DNA of 43,667 nucleotides from Pseudomonadota bacterium (GTDB taxonomy: Bacteria > Desulfobacterota > Desulfobulbia > Desulfobulbales > Desulfocapsaceae), in contig JAHJLI010000156.1 in assembly GCA_018821785.1 (NCBI GenBank), positions 1-43,667 on the forward strand, in the 5' to 3' direction. The notes beneath the pieces were generated by a model. That model searched no databases, was not told the origin of the DNA, and worked only from the letters and a program-made list of their open reading frames with translations. The position numbers and the translations under genes were made by a program. Positions 8,906 through 17,890 of this stretch are shown piece after piece; the first letter of the stretch is position 1, and each line of letters begins with the position of its first letter.

Positions 8906-9040
8906 ACGTCTTTTTATTCATTATACATAATTGGTGCTTGGGGAAATTCAATCCTTGTTTTTTTGGATATATTTTTTAAAGGAACTAGTCGCCCTCATTG
9001 GGTGTTGGTTAAATTTACTGATTCATCTATTGGAGTTTTT

Positions 9041-10207
9041 ATGTCAGATTACCTTTTTACCTCAGAATCTGTATCTGAAGGGCACCCTGATAAAGTTGCC
9101 GATCAGATTTCAGATGCCATCCTCGATGCCATTCTTAAACAAGATCCATTTGCCAGAGTTGGTTGTGAAACTTTGGTTACTACCGGTATGGCTGTGATTG
9201 CAGGAGAAATCACCACTTCAGCTTGGGTCGATATGCCGGATGTCGTCCGCCAGACTATTAAACAAATTGGCTACAACTCTTCGGATATGGGCTTCGACTG
9301 GCAATCATGTGCCGTCATTACCTCCATTGACAAACAATCTCCAGACATAGCCCAAGGCGTCAACGAAGGAACAGGTGTCGATCTTGAGCAAGGTGCCGGG
9401 GACCAGGGACTGATGTTTGGCTACGCCTGTAATGAAACAGACACTCTCATGCCAATGCCGATTTCGTTGGCCCATCAACTCACCAAACGTCAGGCAGATG
9501 TGCGTAAAGCCAATATCCTTCCCTGGTTGCGACCTGATGCTAAAAGCCAGGTGACCATCCAGTATGTTAACAAGGTTCCATTAAGAATTGAAGCAATTGT
9601 TCTTTCCACGCAACACGATGAATCTGTTAGCTATGCTGACCTCAAAGAAGGCGTAATGGAAGAAATCATTAAACCGATTCTCCCTGCCAAAATGATCGAT
9701 GCCAACACTAAATTTTATATCAACCCCACCGGCAGATTCGTTATCGGTGGTCCGGTAGGTGACTGTGGTGTGACCGGCCGAAAAATTATCGTTGATACCT
9801 ATGGCGGTAAAGGATCGCATGGCGGTGGAGCGTTTTCCGGCAAAGATCCCTCGAAGGTTGACAGATCGAGCTCGTACTATGGAAGGTATGTTGCCAAAAA
9901 TTTAATCGCCGCCGGTCTGGCTGATGAAATTGAGGTGCAGGTTGCCTATGCTATTGGTATTTCCCAACCAGTATCTATCAACGTCAACAGCTTTGGCACC
10001 GGCAAGATTTCTGACTCTGAAATCAAGAAACTCATTACCGATCACTTTGATCTGCGACCCAAGGCAATTATTCAACAGCTTGACCTTTTAAGGCCAATTT
10101 ATCTCGCCACCGCTGCTTACGGTCATTTCGGTCGCGAACTTGCTGCCTTTACATGGGAGAAAACTGACAAAGCAGCGATTCTCCGTGATGCTGCAAAACT
10201 CAAATAA
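9041..10207 (+). CDS. metK: S-adenosylmethionine synthetase
   Basis: A 388-residue enzyme that makes S-adenosylmethionine from methionine and ATP in the cytoplasm. It starts with the family signature [17 protein letters not shown], with the ATP-binding His and Pro-Asp-Lys. It also has [12 protein letters not shown] and the glycine-rich [16 protein letters not shown] loop that binds triphosphate. The reading frame stays open upstream to 8837, but that extension is non-homologous. The ATG at 9041 has GGAG five bases upstream and gives the standard family start and length. It is followed 49 bases later by ahcY, so synthesis of SAM and removal of its by-product SAH appear to be co-expressed. Confidence 0.96.
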   Translation: MSDYLFTSESVSEGHPDKVADQISDAILDAILKQDPFARVGCETLVTTGMAVIAGEITTSAWVDMPDVVRQTIKQIGYNSSDMGFDWQSCAVITSIDKQSPDIAQGVNEGTGVDLEQGAGDQGLMFGYACNETDTLMPMPISLAHQLTKRQADVRKANILPWLRPDAKSQVTIQYVNKVPLRIEAIVLSTQHDESVSYADLKEGVMEEIIKPILPAKMIDANTKFYINPTGRFVIGGPVGDCGVTGRKIIVDTYGGKGSHGGGAFSGKDPSKVDRSSSYYGRYVAKNLIAAGLADEIEVQVAYAIGISQPVSINVNSFGTGKISDSEIKKLITDHFDLRPKAIIQQLDLLRPIYLATAAYGHFGRELAAFTWEKTDKAAILRDAAKLK

Positions 10208-10256
10208 TGATAACTGCAGCAGCAATTACAGCAGTACTTAAAAATTGAAAAGAAGA

Positions 10257-11570
10257 ATGGAAAACAAGACAATGACAAAAGAATTTACTGATTATAAAGT
10301 CGCTGATATGGCCCTTGCCGAGTGGGGAAGAAAAGAAATTGCCATAGCTGAAACCGAAATGCCCGGTCTTATGGCTTTACGCCAAGAATATCGTAGCAAG
10401 GCTCCCCTCAAAGGTGCACGTATTGCCGGCTGTCTGCACATGACAATACAAACCGCAGTTCTCATGGAGACCCTAGTTGAATTGGGCGCCGAATTGCGAT
10501 GGTCGAGCTGCAATATCTTCTCAACCCAAGACCATGCGGCAGCTGCCGTTGCAGCTGCCGGCATCCCCACTTTTGCCTGGAAGGGCGAGAACGAGGAAGA
10601 ATTCTGGTGGTGTATCGACCAGACTATCTTTGGTCCGAACGATTGGCGGCCCAACATGATACTTGACGATGGAGGTGATATCACGTTGGTTCTCCATGAG
10701 AAATACCAAAAAGAATTGGCAGCGATACGTGGCATTAGCGAAGAAACCACCACTGGAGTACACCGCCTCAATGAAATGGCAAAAGCTGGTAGACTCGCTT
10801 GTCCTGCCATAAATGTCAATGATTCTGTGACAAAATCGAAGTTTGACAACCTCTATGGTTGCCGAGAATCCCTTATCGACGGAATCAAGCGCGCGACCGA
10901 TGTAATGATAGCTGGAAAAAATGCCGTAGTGGTTGGTTATGGCGATGTAGGCAAAGGCTGTGCCCAGGCATTAAAAGGCATGGGCGCAACCGTTTATATC
11001 ACTGAAATTGATCCTATTTGTGCCCTTCAGGCGGCCATGGAAGGCTACAGAGTCGTGACCATGGATGAAATTGCCCGCCTTGGAAACATTTTCGTCACCT
11101 GCACAGGTAATCTGCGTGTTATTACCCGGGCACATATGGAAAAAATGCCAGACCAAGCCATTGTTTGCAACATTGGCCACTTTGACTCAGAAATCGATAT
11201 CGCCGGAATCCGTGACCTGCCATGGGACAACATTAAACCTCAGGTTGATCATGTCATTTTTCCGGACGGAAAGAAAATCATTGTACTAGCTGAAGGTCGG
11301 CTGGTGAACCTTGGCTGTGCCACAGGACACCCAAGTTTTGTTATGAGTAACTCTTTTTCCAACCAGGTTCTGGCGCAAATCGAACTCTGGCAGAACTCGG
11401 ACAAATACGAAAACAGGGTATACTTCCTGCCAAAACATCTGGATGAGATGGTTGCCAAAATGCATTTGAAAAAAATCGGTGCAAATCTCACCGAGCTGAG
11501 CAAAGAACAGGCCGATTATATCGGTGTACCTGTCAACGGCCCATATAAACCGGAGTATTACAGATATTAA
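10257..11570 (+). CDS. ahcY: Adenosylhomocysteinase (SAH hydrolase)
   Basis: A 437-residue NAD-dependent enzyme that splits S-adenosylhomocysteine into adenosine and homocysteine, relieving product inhibition of methyltransferases. Visible features are [17 protein letters not shown] at the N-terminus, the substrate region [20 protein letters not shown], the Rossmann motif [12 protein letters not shown], and the C-terminal [11 protein letters not shown] with the conserved Lys-Pro and Tyr. The start is uncertain: ATGs at 10257 and 10272 and a TTG at 10245 are all in frame, and none has a strong ribosome binding site. It is the second gene of the metK operon and ends at a bidirectional hairpin shared with the convergent birA gene. 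Confidence 0.95.
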   Translation: MENKTMTKEFTDYKVADMALAEWGRKEIAIAETEMPGLMALRQEYRSKAPLKGARIAGCLHMTIQTAVLMETLVELGAELRWSSCNIFSTQDHAAAAVAAAGIPTFAWKGENEEEFWWCIDQTIFGPNDWRPNMILDDGGDITLVLHEKYQKELAAIRGISEETTTGVHRLNEMAKAGRLACPAINVNDSVTKSKFDNLYGCRESLIDGIKRATDVMIAGKNAVVVGYGDVGKGCAQALKGMGATVYITEIDPICALQAAMEGYRVVTMDEIARLGNIFVTCTGNLRVITRAHMEKMPDQAIVCNIGHFDSEIDIAGIRDLPWDNIKPQVDHVIFPDGKKIIVLAEGRLVNLGCATGHPSFVMSNSFSNQVLAQIELWQNSDKYENRVYFLPKHLDEMVAKMHLKKIGANLTELSKEQADYIGVPVNGPYKPEYYRY

Positions 11571-11596
11571 CAGGCGTTTTTAAGCCCTTTCGTTTA

Positions 11597-11637
11597 ATGA
11601 ACCGATAGATGCCTGTGGTATGCATCTGTCGGTTCAT
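11597..11637. terminator. Bidirectional terminator hairpin between ahcY and birA
   Basis: A 16-base arm at 11597-11612 pairs with 11622-11637 with one G-T-type mismatch and a nine-base loop. The right arm overlaps the TGA stop of the minus-strand ligase gene (11634-11636). A short pyrimidine-rich run follows on the plus strand. The placement between convergent genes supports a shared terminator. Confidence 0.6.
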
Positions 11638-12386
11638 TCCTTTCCGGCAAGGCTGATATCACCTGACAAAACTGTATGTATCTGCCCATCCCCGTCCTTG
11701 ACGTGAAGTTGTCCTTCTTCGTCAGGCCCTAAAGACACACCGGTAATTATTTTTCCGTCGGACCCTACACATTCCATGTGCTTGCCAAGCAGGAAGTCTC
11801 GCTGCTTCCAGGCTGCAAGAATCGATCTAAAACCGTCGCTATAGAAAAGCTCCAGCTGTTGCAGTACTTCGTCGCGAAGAGTTAAGAAAACATGAGAAGC
11901 GTCAGGACAGGTACCTGTCTGAAGAAATATGGAGGTAACCTTCCTGCGAAGATCTTCTGGGAAATCCTCTAAGGAAGAACTGAGGTTCAGCCCGATGCCT
12001 ATTACGGCGAATCGTTGTATTTCCGGCTCATTCAGAGCTGAAGATTCAGTCAATATTCCCCCGCACTTTTTGCCATCTAAGAAAATGTCATTCGGCCATT
12101 TAAGCTGTGAGAATCCGCCTGCAATGCGATCTATCGCTTCCGCAACTCCAAGGCCTGCAGCCAAAGTGATTTTGGGAAAATCCTGAACTGCAAGTCGCGG
12201 TCTTACAATAATCGAGCAATAGAGGCCTTTGTTGACTACTGAATGCCAGTTCTTGCCAAGTCGGCCGCGACCTTCTGTTTGATTGGCGGCAATAACAGCA
12301 GTGCCGTGTGGAGCCCCATTTTTGGCAAGCTTCTTGGCAAGGGAGTTGGTTGAGGGGACGGTGTCGAAAGAATGGATTGGATACAT
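11634..12386 (-). CDS. birA: Biotin--[acetyl-CoA-carboxylase] ligase, BirA catalytic type without HTH
   Basis: A 250-residue biotin protein ligase that activates biotin with ATP and attaches it to the carboxyl-carrier lysine of acetyl-CoA or pyruvate carboxylase. Motifs are STNSLAK near the N-terminus, the biotinyl-AMP loop GRGRLGKNW, and KWPNDIFLDGKKCGGIL with the catalytic Lys. It lacks the N-terminal winged helix of E. coli BirA, so it should be an enzyme only, not a repressor. I chose the ATG at 12386. The alternative ATG at 12404 lies inside the dsrD terminator stem and adds only six hydrophobic residues. Neither start has a clear ribosome binding site. Confidence 0.88.
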   Translation of the reverse strand: MYPIHSFDTVPSTNSLAKKLAKNGAPHGTAVIAANQTEGRGRLGKNWHSVVNKGLYCSIIVRPRLAVQDFPKITLAAGLGVAEAIDRIAGGFSQLKWPNDIFLDGKKCGGILTESSALNEPEIQRFAVIGIGLNLSSSLEDFPEDLRRKVTSIFLQTGTCPDASHVFLTLRDEVLQQLELFYSDGFRSILAAWKQRDFLLGKHMECVGSDGKIITGVSLGPDEEGQLHVKDGDGQIHTVLSGDISLAGKE

Positions 12387-12393
12387 TGCAAAC

Positions 12394-12430
12394 AAAAAAA
12401 GCATAAGGAATATTCTGCCTTATGCTTTTT
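12394..12430. terminator. Rho-independent terminator of dsrABD (works on both strands)
   Basis: An 8-bp perfect stem, GCATAAGG (12401-12408) with CCTTATGC (12418-12425), has a nine-base loop. On the minus strand it is followed by seven T (complement of 12394-12400), placing a terminator just after dsrD. Five T also follow on the plus strand (12426-12430). This separates birA from the dsr operon. Confidence 0.7.
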
Positions 12431-12452
12431 AAAATAAACGGGCTCGATTAGA

Positions 12453-12707
12453 TTATTCTACATTTCCGATTCCGCCGGCGCCTTCTTCGTTCTTAATACG
12501 GCTGGGAATAGCATACATGGTGGTTGAACCGGAAGACCAGAACATCAACTTTCCTTCACGTACCATTTCGTTCGCTACGTTTTTCATATCTCTTGGCTTG
12601 GTATCAGGATCACAGGCGTAAAAATCCTTTATGTACAGCTGCGGCTTCGGAGAGGTTAGCGCTTTCTCCTCGATGGCTTTTTTGAGTTCTTCTTTACTTA
12701 GTGCCAT
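12453..12707 (-). CDS. dsrD: Dissimilatory sulfite reductase-associated protein DsrD
   Basis: An 84-residue winged-helix protein. The sequence MALSKEELKKAIEE, the SPKPQLYIKDF segment and the KLMFWSSGSTTMYAIP hairpin are typical of DsrD, whose usual length is about 80. In sulfate reducers DsrD is known to activate DsrAB allosterically rather than to bind DNA. Its presence is a marker of reductive-type sulfite reduction. A GGAGT ribosome binding site precedes the ATG. A strong GC-rich hairpin separates it from dsrB, so its expression level may be set independently. Confidence 0.95.
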   Translation of the reverse strand: MALSKEELKKAIEEKALTSPKPQLYIKDFYACDPDTKPRDMKNVANEMVREGKLMFWSSGSTTMYAIPSRIKNEEGAGGIGNVE

Positions 12708-12748
12708 AATTGTACTCCTATAAGCAGGTTGAAGAAGAAAGCATCAAT

Positions 12749-12777
12749 GGGCCAGGCAACACATCGCTGCCTGGCCC
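12749..12777 (-). other. GC-rich intercistronic hairpin between dsrB and dsrD
   Basis: A perfect 10-bp stem, GGGCCAGGCA (12749-12758) with TGCCTGGCCC (12768-12777), and a nine-base loop lie 22 bases after the dsrB stop. No T-run follows on the minus strand. It is therefore more likely an mRNA 3'-end stabiliser or processing site, or a leaky attenuator, than a full terminator. Confidence 0.6.
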
Positions 12778-12798
12778 GCAAACAACATTCTTGTCTTA

Positions 12799-13926
12799 TT
12801 ACTTGATATGACTGGTGAACTTAAACTGCGTAGTAGTACGCCAGGTGTCATAAGCAAGACGATAGTCGTCGATGCTCTTCTCAGTGAACGGGATATCACA
12901 TTTCTCAAAGAATTTTTCCCAACCAATCCTCTCTGCCCATTCACCGATACGTTCGTATTTTCTCGCATCGGCTGCATAAGCAACGAGGATTTTCTTGACT
13001 GCGGCTACTGTTTCCGGCCAGCGCGGGGTAGTATTCGGCAAGAAGGGGATAACCAGCTTGGAGAATTTCGGAGCACTGATTCTGTTGGAAACCTTCCCGC
13101 CTACCAGAATGGCAATACCGTCACCTTCCGGATCAGCAAGAGGCATAGCCGGACACATGGTGTAGCAGTTACCACAGAACATACAACGCTCAACTGTGAC
13201 TTTAACCGATTTAATTTCCACGCCATCTACAATCGCTTTGGCCGGTTTAACAGCACCCAGCGGGCAAGAAGCGATGGCGAGAGGCAGTTCACACACACCG
13301 GAGATGCGCTTATTATCGATCATCGGCGGTTTTCGATGAATACCGAGAATAGCGATATCGGATGCATGAACAGCACCACACATGTTCAGACAGCAGGCAA
13401 GTGCAATACGCACCTGTGCCGGTAGAGTCATGGAGGTAAAATAGTCAAACAGTTCATCCATAACCGCCTTTACGACACCAGAGGCATCGGTCGCGGGGGT
13501 ATGACAATGTACCCACCCCTGAGTATGAACGATATTGGTTACACCAGCTCCGGTTCCGCCGACCGGATACTTGTTGCCGTAGCTGGCAAGAGTATCAAGA
13601 AGCGGTTGAACCTTGGCTCGGGAGTCAACCATGAACTCAATGTTGTTTCGAGTAGTGAAACGTAAGAAGCCATCGCAATGCTTGTCAGCGATATCACAGA
13701 CTTCACGAATATATTCAACAGATACTAAACGAGGGGAACCAACGCGGATCGAGTAAACCTCGTCACCGGTCTCGGATTTATGCATTAAAACCCCTGGCTG
13801 AGTAATCTCATGCCACAACCATTTGCCTTTATTGGCTTTTATGACTGGCGGGAAAAATTTTTCGTAATGGGGTGGGCCAAGATCTGAGATACGGCCTTCC
13901 ATTGGCTTTTGTGGATTGTAACCCAT
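12799..13926 (-). CDS. dsrB: Dissimilatory sulfite reductase beta subunit
   Basis: A 375-residue catalytic subunit of the DsrA2B2 complex, which reduces sulfite with siroheme and [4Fe-4S] clusters in the cytoplasm, delivering the product to DsrC. The siroheme/cluster cysteines are seen in [14 protein letters not shown] and [12 protein letters not shown]. The ferredoxin-like insert has [18 protein letters not shown]. The N-terminal [19 protein letters not shown] and the [11 protein letters not shown] segment match reductive bacterial-type DsrB. An AAGGAGAT ribosome binding site precedes the ATG, 51 bases after dsrA. The length is normal for the family. Confidence 0.97.
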   Translation of the reverse strand: MGYNPQKPMEGRISDLGPPHYEKFFPPVIKANKGKWLWHEITQPGVLMHKSETGDEVYSIRVGSPRLVSVEYIREVCDIADKHCDGFLRFTTRNNIEFMVDSRAKVQPLLDTLASYGNKYPVGGTGAGVTNIVHTQGWVHCHTPATDASGVVKAVMDELFDYFTSMTLPAQVRIALACCLNMCGAVHASDIAILGIHRKPPMIDNKRISGVCELPLAIASCPLGAVKPAKAIVDGVEIKSVKVTVERCMFCGNCYTMCPAMPLADPEGDGIAILVGGKVSNRISAPKFSKLVIPFLPNTTPRWPETVAAVKKILVAYAADARKYERIGEWAERIGWEKFFEKCDIPFTEKSIDDYRLAYDTWRTTTQFKFTSHIK

Positions 13927-13977
13927 GGCAAATCTCCTTATTTCTAATATGAATTATCAGCTCAAATTATTACAGCA

Positions 13978-15258
13978 CTAGGCCTTGTGTTTAGCACGGA
14001 ATTCATCGATGTCGCGCGCAAAACCACCTTCAACCTCTTCTTCTCTCCAGAATATGTACGGATTGCTTCGAGGCTCTTTAACATGCTGTGGAATCGGTTC
14101 AATTCCCATTACAGAGAGGAAGGTCGGCAACCCTACACGCTGCATGGTTTCACCAACACGCTCACGGTTCTTGCCAACTTCCATCCACCAGTCCCACACC
14201 TTCTCAATAAACTCAATCAATTCCTCAAAGTCATTGTCTTTGGAAACCTTGATAAATGGAACGATTAAGGTGGCAAACTGTGCACCATCAAGAATCGGAG
14301 CTTTTGCACCAACACAGATAGAGGCTCCTTTGTCAAGACCTGGACGCAGAGCACGGGGCATAACATTGATGCAATGCATGCAACGTGTACATTCCTTTTC
14401 GTCGATCTTCAACTCTGCGCCTTCCATCCACATACATTCAGTCGGACAGAGGTCGATAACTTCCTTGTTTATGTCAAACTTACCCCAGTTTCTGCCGCTA
14501 TGGGCACCACCGTTGGCGGGATAATTGCCGGCCACATACTCTTTCACAGCAGCCTGATCAATGCGGATTGCATCTCTCCAGGTGCCGATAACGGATATAT
14601 CGGAACGAGCGATGGAGGCAACACAGTCATTCGGGCAACCGGAGAATTTGAACTTAAACTTATAAGGAAATGCGGGGCGATGAATCTCATCCTGGTAATG
14701 CAGGGTCAAGGAGTGACACACGTCTTCGGTATCATAGCAGGACCACTCGCAGCGGGACTCGCCAATACAGTTGGCGGGAGTACGCAGGTTGGAACCGGAG
14801 CCGCCAAGATCCTGGCCCATGTCGTGGGTCAGATCCCAGAAGAAGGGCTCGAGGTTCTCGGTACGGGTGCCAAGAAGAATGATGTCACCGGTTGAACCAT
14901 GGAAGTTGGTCATACCTGAACCGTATTTCTCCCATAGGGCCATCAACTGACGAAGATTGGCACTGGTATAATACTTTGAAGCAGGCTGAGCAACACGAAC
15001 GGTGTGGAAATGCTCAACACCTGGGAACAGCTCGGGAACATCAGCGTAACGTCCAACAATACCGCCACCGTATCCGAAAACACCGACGATACCGCCGTGT
15101 TTCCAATGGGTGATCCTCTCTTTGTAGGACAACTCCAGGATACCAAGAATATCCCAACACTCAGGCTTGGTTTCCGCCTGGCGCTTAATGTCGGTCACGA
15201 AGCTTGGCCACGGGCCACTCTCCAATTGGTCCAACAAGGGCGTCTCACGTTTTGCCAT
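13978..15258 (-). CDS. dsrA: Dissimilatory sulfite reductase alpha subunit
   Basis: A 426-residue DsrA subunit. Near residues 160-220 it has NCIGESRCEWSCYDTEDVC and FSGCPNDC, the siroheme/[4Fe-4S] binding region. The inserted ferredoxin domain near residues 270-300 carries CPTECMW and CTRCMHCINVMP. The HGGIVGVFGYGGGI stretch and the NFHGSTGDI region are conserved in the family. It is first in the dsrABD operon and has a strong AAAGGAGG ribosome binding site. Together with dsrD it shows dissimilatory sulfate/sulfite reduction (or disproportionation) as an energy metabolism. Oxidative-type Dsr operons usually carry other partner genes that are absent here. Confidence 0.97.
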   Translation of the reverse strand: MAKRETPLLDQLESGPWPSFVTDIKRQAETKPECWDILGILELSYKERITHWKHGGIVGVFGYGGGIVGRYADVPELFPGVEHFHTVRVAQPASKYYTSANLRQLMALWEKYGSGMTNFHGSTGDIILLGTRTENLEPFFWDLTHDMGQDLGGSGSNLRTPANCIGESRCEWSCYDTEDVCHSLTLHYQDEIHRPAFPYKFKFKFSGCPNDCVASIARSDISVIGTWRDAIRIDQAAVKEYVAGNYPANGGAHSGRNWGKFDINKEVIDLCPTECMWMEGAELKIDEKECTRCMHCINVMPRALRPGLDKGASICVGAKAPILDGAQFATLIVPFIKVSKDNDFEELIEFIEKVWDWWMEVGKNRERVGETMQRVGLPTFLSVMGIEPIPQHVKEPRSNPYIFWREEEVEGGFARDIDEFRAKHKA

Positions 15259-15436
15259 GATTTCCTCCTTTAAATTACTGTTTATACTACAACCTTTACC
15301 AATTTTTTTTACTTAAAACCGGGATTCAGCCTTCGGCTTATCTTTTACATCGTAATCATCGCTTCATTTTCCTGACACACTCATTATCAGGCGCAGGCTC
15401 GGGAAACAAGATTATGAATTTTCGAATTAGGGTGCC

Positions 15437-15465
15437 AGAATAGCTTTGCAAGATGCTTTTGTCAA
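15437..15465 (-). promoter_or_regulatory. Sigma-70 promoter of dsrABD with long leader
   Basis: On the minus strand TTGACA (15465-15460) and TATTCT (15442-15437) are separated by exactly 17 bases. The -35 box is perfect and the -10 matches at four of six positions. Transcription would begin near 15430, giving a dsrA leader of about 170 bases. The leader holds a small AGCC-GAA-GGCT hairpin and ends in the strong ribosome binding site. It explains most of the 266-base gap between pgi and dsrA. Motif evidence only. Confidence 0.65.
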
Positions 15466-15524
15466 CAAAAATCCAATAGACATTCGGCCCGTAAATGAAC
15501 TGTCATTCAGAAAATTATTCTTTG

Positions 15525-17126
15525 TTAAAATGCATCAACCAACTGATTCAGGAAGACTTTTTCAAGACTTGCTGAGACCGCCGACGAATCAGTCATGGCG
15601 TGGAGAAAGCCGGTCGCCAAAGCTTTACCCAATTGCACACCTTCCTGGTCAAAAGAATTTATATTCCAGGCAAACCCCTGGAAGGCAATTTTTGCTTCAT
15701 ACAGTGCCAGTAGGGCTCCCATCACCTTTGGTGTAAGTTTGTCTGCAAAAAGAAGACACGAGGGACGATTTCCGGGAAAGTTTTTATTGGGGTTGTCGGA
15801 CGACTGCCCTACTGCCATTGCCACCATCTGCGCAAATAGATTCGCCAGCAATTTCTGTTGCGAAGTTGATCCAATGACGACATCGTCCATACCGTACTGA
15901 GAATGGCGAAAACCAATGAATTCTACTGGCACCTTCTCGGTACCTTGGTGCAGGAGTTGGTAAAAGGCGTGTTGTCCGTTAGTTCCAGGCTCACCCCAAA
16001 TTATCGGCCCGGTCTTGGTGGCCACCGCGGCCCCTTTTCGGTCTATTGATTTTCCATTACTTTCCATATCGCACTGTTGAAGATGTGCCGGAAAACGATG
16101 GAGTCCCTGGCTGTAGGGGAGAACAGCCAGGGTAGGATATCCTAGAAGATTGTGATTCCAGATTCCCAGTAATGCGAGAAGCAGAGGAATATTTTTGCGG
16201 ATATCGGTCTCTTCCGCCTCACGATCAACAATATTGGCTCCCTCCAGATATTCCATTACCACGGGAAAGCCCATATAAAAACCGAGCATCACGGCTCCAA
16301 CCATGGAGGTAGAACTGTATCTGCCACCAATGTAATCGAACATGTAGAAGGAACGCAAATATCTTTCCGGGTTATCCATCGGGCTTTTTTCACCGGTCAC
16401 GGCGATGCAATGGTGTGCAGGATCAAGCCCGGCTCTTAAGAGGGCCTGGCGCGCATGTTGTTCGTTGGTGAGAGTTTCAAGCGTTGTACCGCTCTTTGAA
16501 ACTATGTTGACAAGGGTTGTGGCGAGATTCACCTCGGCAAGCACCTGGGCGGCGTCATCGGGATCGACATTGGCAATGAACCCAACTTTTCGCCCTGAAA
16601 TGCCATAGGCTTTTAGGGCTTCAAAAATCGATCGCGGCCCAAGATCAGATCCACCTATGCCTATTTGAACCATGGTATCGAAAGGCTGACCGTTTTTATT
16701 AACCACTTGACCTGTTTCTAGATCGGCTAGAAAGGTTTTCAATTTTTCGATCTCACGCCGCGCCTCATTGCTTGCCTGAGGTTCGGCCGGATGTGTATCA
16801 AAGATATCGCGACTGGCAGTATGCAGAACCTGGCGATTCTCGGAGGCAAAACCCTCTATTTGGTTCATCACCTTCCCACGCCGCATCATCTTGAACTGCT
16901 CGACCAATCCCAATTCATCCGCAAGTTCCTGCAACCTGATCAGCACCGAATCATCTATTCTTTCAGTCCCATAATGAAGTTTCCAGAGCTTTGAGCGACA
17001 CACATACCTGGCAAGTCGCCCATCCGCCTGCAAGGCCTGATTCGCGGTTAAGTCAAAAGGTTTTTGAGCCAGTCTGACCAGTTCCGGAAACACATCTGCA
17101 TCTACAAGTCCTTTAAATTGATGCAT
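15525..17126 (-). CDS. pgi: Glucose-6-phosphate isomerase
   Basis: A 533-residue enzyme interconverting glucose-6-phosphate and fructose-6-phosphate. Visible features are VQIGIGGSDLGPRSI, SKSGTTLETLTNEQ (sugar-phosphate binding), GGRYSSTSMVGAVML, the active-site Glu region WGEPGTNGQHAFYQLLHQGT, and FAWNINSFDQEGVQLGK near the C-terminus with the catalytic Lys. The start at 17126 has a GGGAGGGG ribosome binding site and lies 20 bases after the rpe stop. An in-frame TTG at 17156 would overlap rpe and adds only a low-complexity segment. It is last in the dnaG-rpoD-dprA-rpe-pgi gene line. Confidence 0.95.
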   Translation of the reverse strand: MHQFKGLVDADVFPELVRLAQKPFDLTANQALQADGRLARYVCRSKLWKLHYGTERIDDSVLIRLQELADELGLVEQFKMMRRGKVMNQIEGFASENRQVLHTASRDIFDTHPAEPQASNEARREIEKLKTFLADLETGQVVNKNGQPFDTMVQIGIGGSDLGPRSIFEALKAYGISGRKVGFIANVDPDDAAQVLAEVNLATTLVNIVSKSGTTLETLTNEQHARQALLRAGLDPAHHCIAVTGEKSPMDNPERYLRSFYMFDYIGGRYSSTSMVGAVMLGFYMGFPVVMEYLEGANIVDREAEETDIRKNIPLLLALLGIWNHNLLGYPTLAVLPYSQGLHRFPAHLQQCDMESNGKSIDRKGAAVATKTGPIIWGEPGTNGQHAFYQLLHQGTEKVPVEFIGFRHSQYGMDDVVIGSTSQQKLLANLFAQMVAMAVGQSSDNPNKNFPGNRPSCLLFADKLTPKVMGALLALYEAKIAFQGFAWNINSFDQEGVQLGKALATGFLHAMTDSSAVSASLEKVFLNQLVDAF

Positions 17127-17146
17127 CACCCCTCCCCCTCCAGTGC

Positions 17147-17833
17147 TTATTGACAACCACGTTTTGAGCCAACTTCGGCAAGTTTTCGAAGAGTCGCAAT
17201 AGTCTGCCGGTAATCATCACTGCCATACACCGCCGAGCCCGCAACAAAAATGTTTGCACCGGCTGCGGCAATATCGGCGATTGTCTTGACACTTACTCCG
17301 CCATCAACCTCGATATCCACTTGCAGCTTCTGCGAAGCTATCCGCCGTCTCAGCTGTTCAATCTTTGTGAGTGTCGAGGAAATAAACGATTGCCCGCCAA
17401 AGCCTGGATTAACCGACATCAACATGACCAGATCAATTTCTGGAAGGATATAGTCGAGAGTTGCAAGGGACGTCGCTGGATTAAGGACAACTCCAGGTCT
17501 CTTCCCGAGTTCCCGTATTCTTGATACAGTTCTCTGCAGATGACTGCAGGCCTCAACATGTACGGTTATCCAGTCGGCACCTGCAGCAGCGAAGGCATCG
17601 ACATACCGATCCGCATCAGTTATCATCAAGTGGACATCAAGCACTTTACCGGTAACGGCTCGTGCTGCTTGCACAATCAATGGACCGATAGTGATATTGG
17701 GAACGAAGTGCCCATCCATAACATCGATATGGATAATATCTGCTCCTGCCTCGTCAACCGCTCGAATTTCTTCACCCAACCGGCTAAAATCAGCAGACAA
17801 TATCGACGGTGCCATGCGCATTACTTGATTCAT
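17147..17833 (-). CDS. rpe: Ribulose-phosphate 3-epimerase
   Basis: A 228-residue TIM-barrel enzyme of the pentose phosphate pathway that interconverts ribulose-5-phosphate and xylulose-5-phosphate. Characteristic motifs are APSILSADFSRLGEE, HIDVMDGHFVPNITIGP (metal-binding His and Asp), DVHLMI, VMLMSVNPGFGGQSFI and EVDGGVSVKTI. The ATG at 17833 has GAGGAA four bases upstream. A second ATG four codons in (MRMAPSI) is possible. It is immediately followed by pgi, pairing two sugar-phosphate isomerases. Confidence 0.96.
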   Translation of the reverse strand: MNQVMRMAPSILSADFSRLGEEIRAVDEAGADIIHIDVMDGHFVPNITIGPLIVQAARAVTGKVLDVHLMITDADRYVDAFAAAGADWITVHVEACSHLQRTVSRIRELGKRPGVVLNPATSLATLDYILPEIDLVMLMSVNPGFGGQSFISSTLTKIEQLRRRIASQKLQVDIEVDGGVSVKTIADIAAAGANIFVAGSAVYGSDDYRQTIATLRKLAEVGSKRGCQ

Positions 17834-17890
17834 TGCTTTCCTCAGTTTTCCCTTATTTGAGATACTCCCTCCAAGTGAAGGGCTACGGCG

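Noticed and set aside
8837..9040. 68-residue N-terminal extension of MetK
   Set aside because: It has no similarity to MetK, crosses the likely promoter, and the ATG at 9041 has a good ribosome binding site and the conserved family start.
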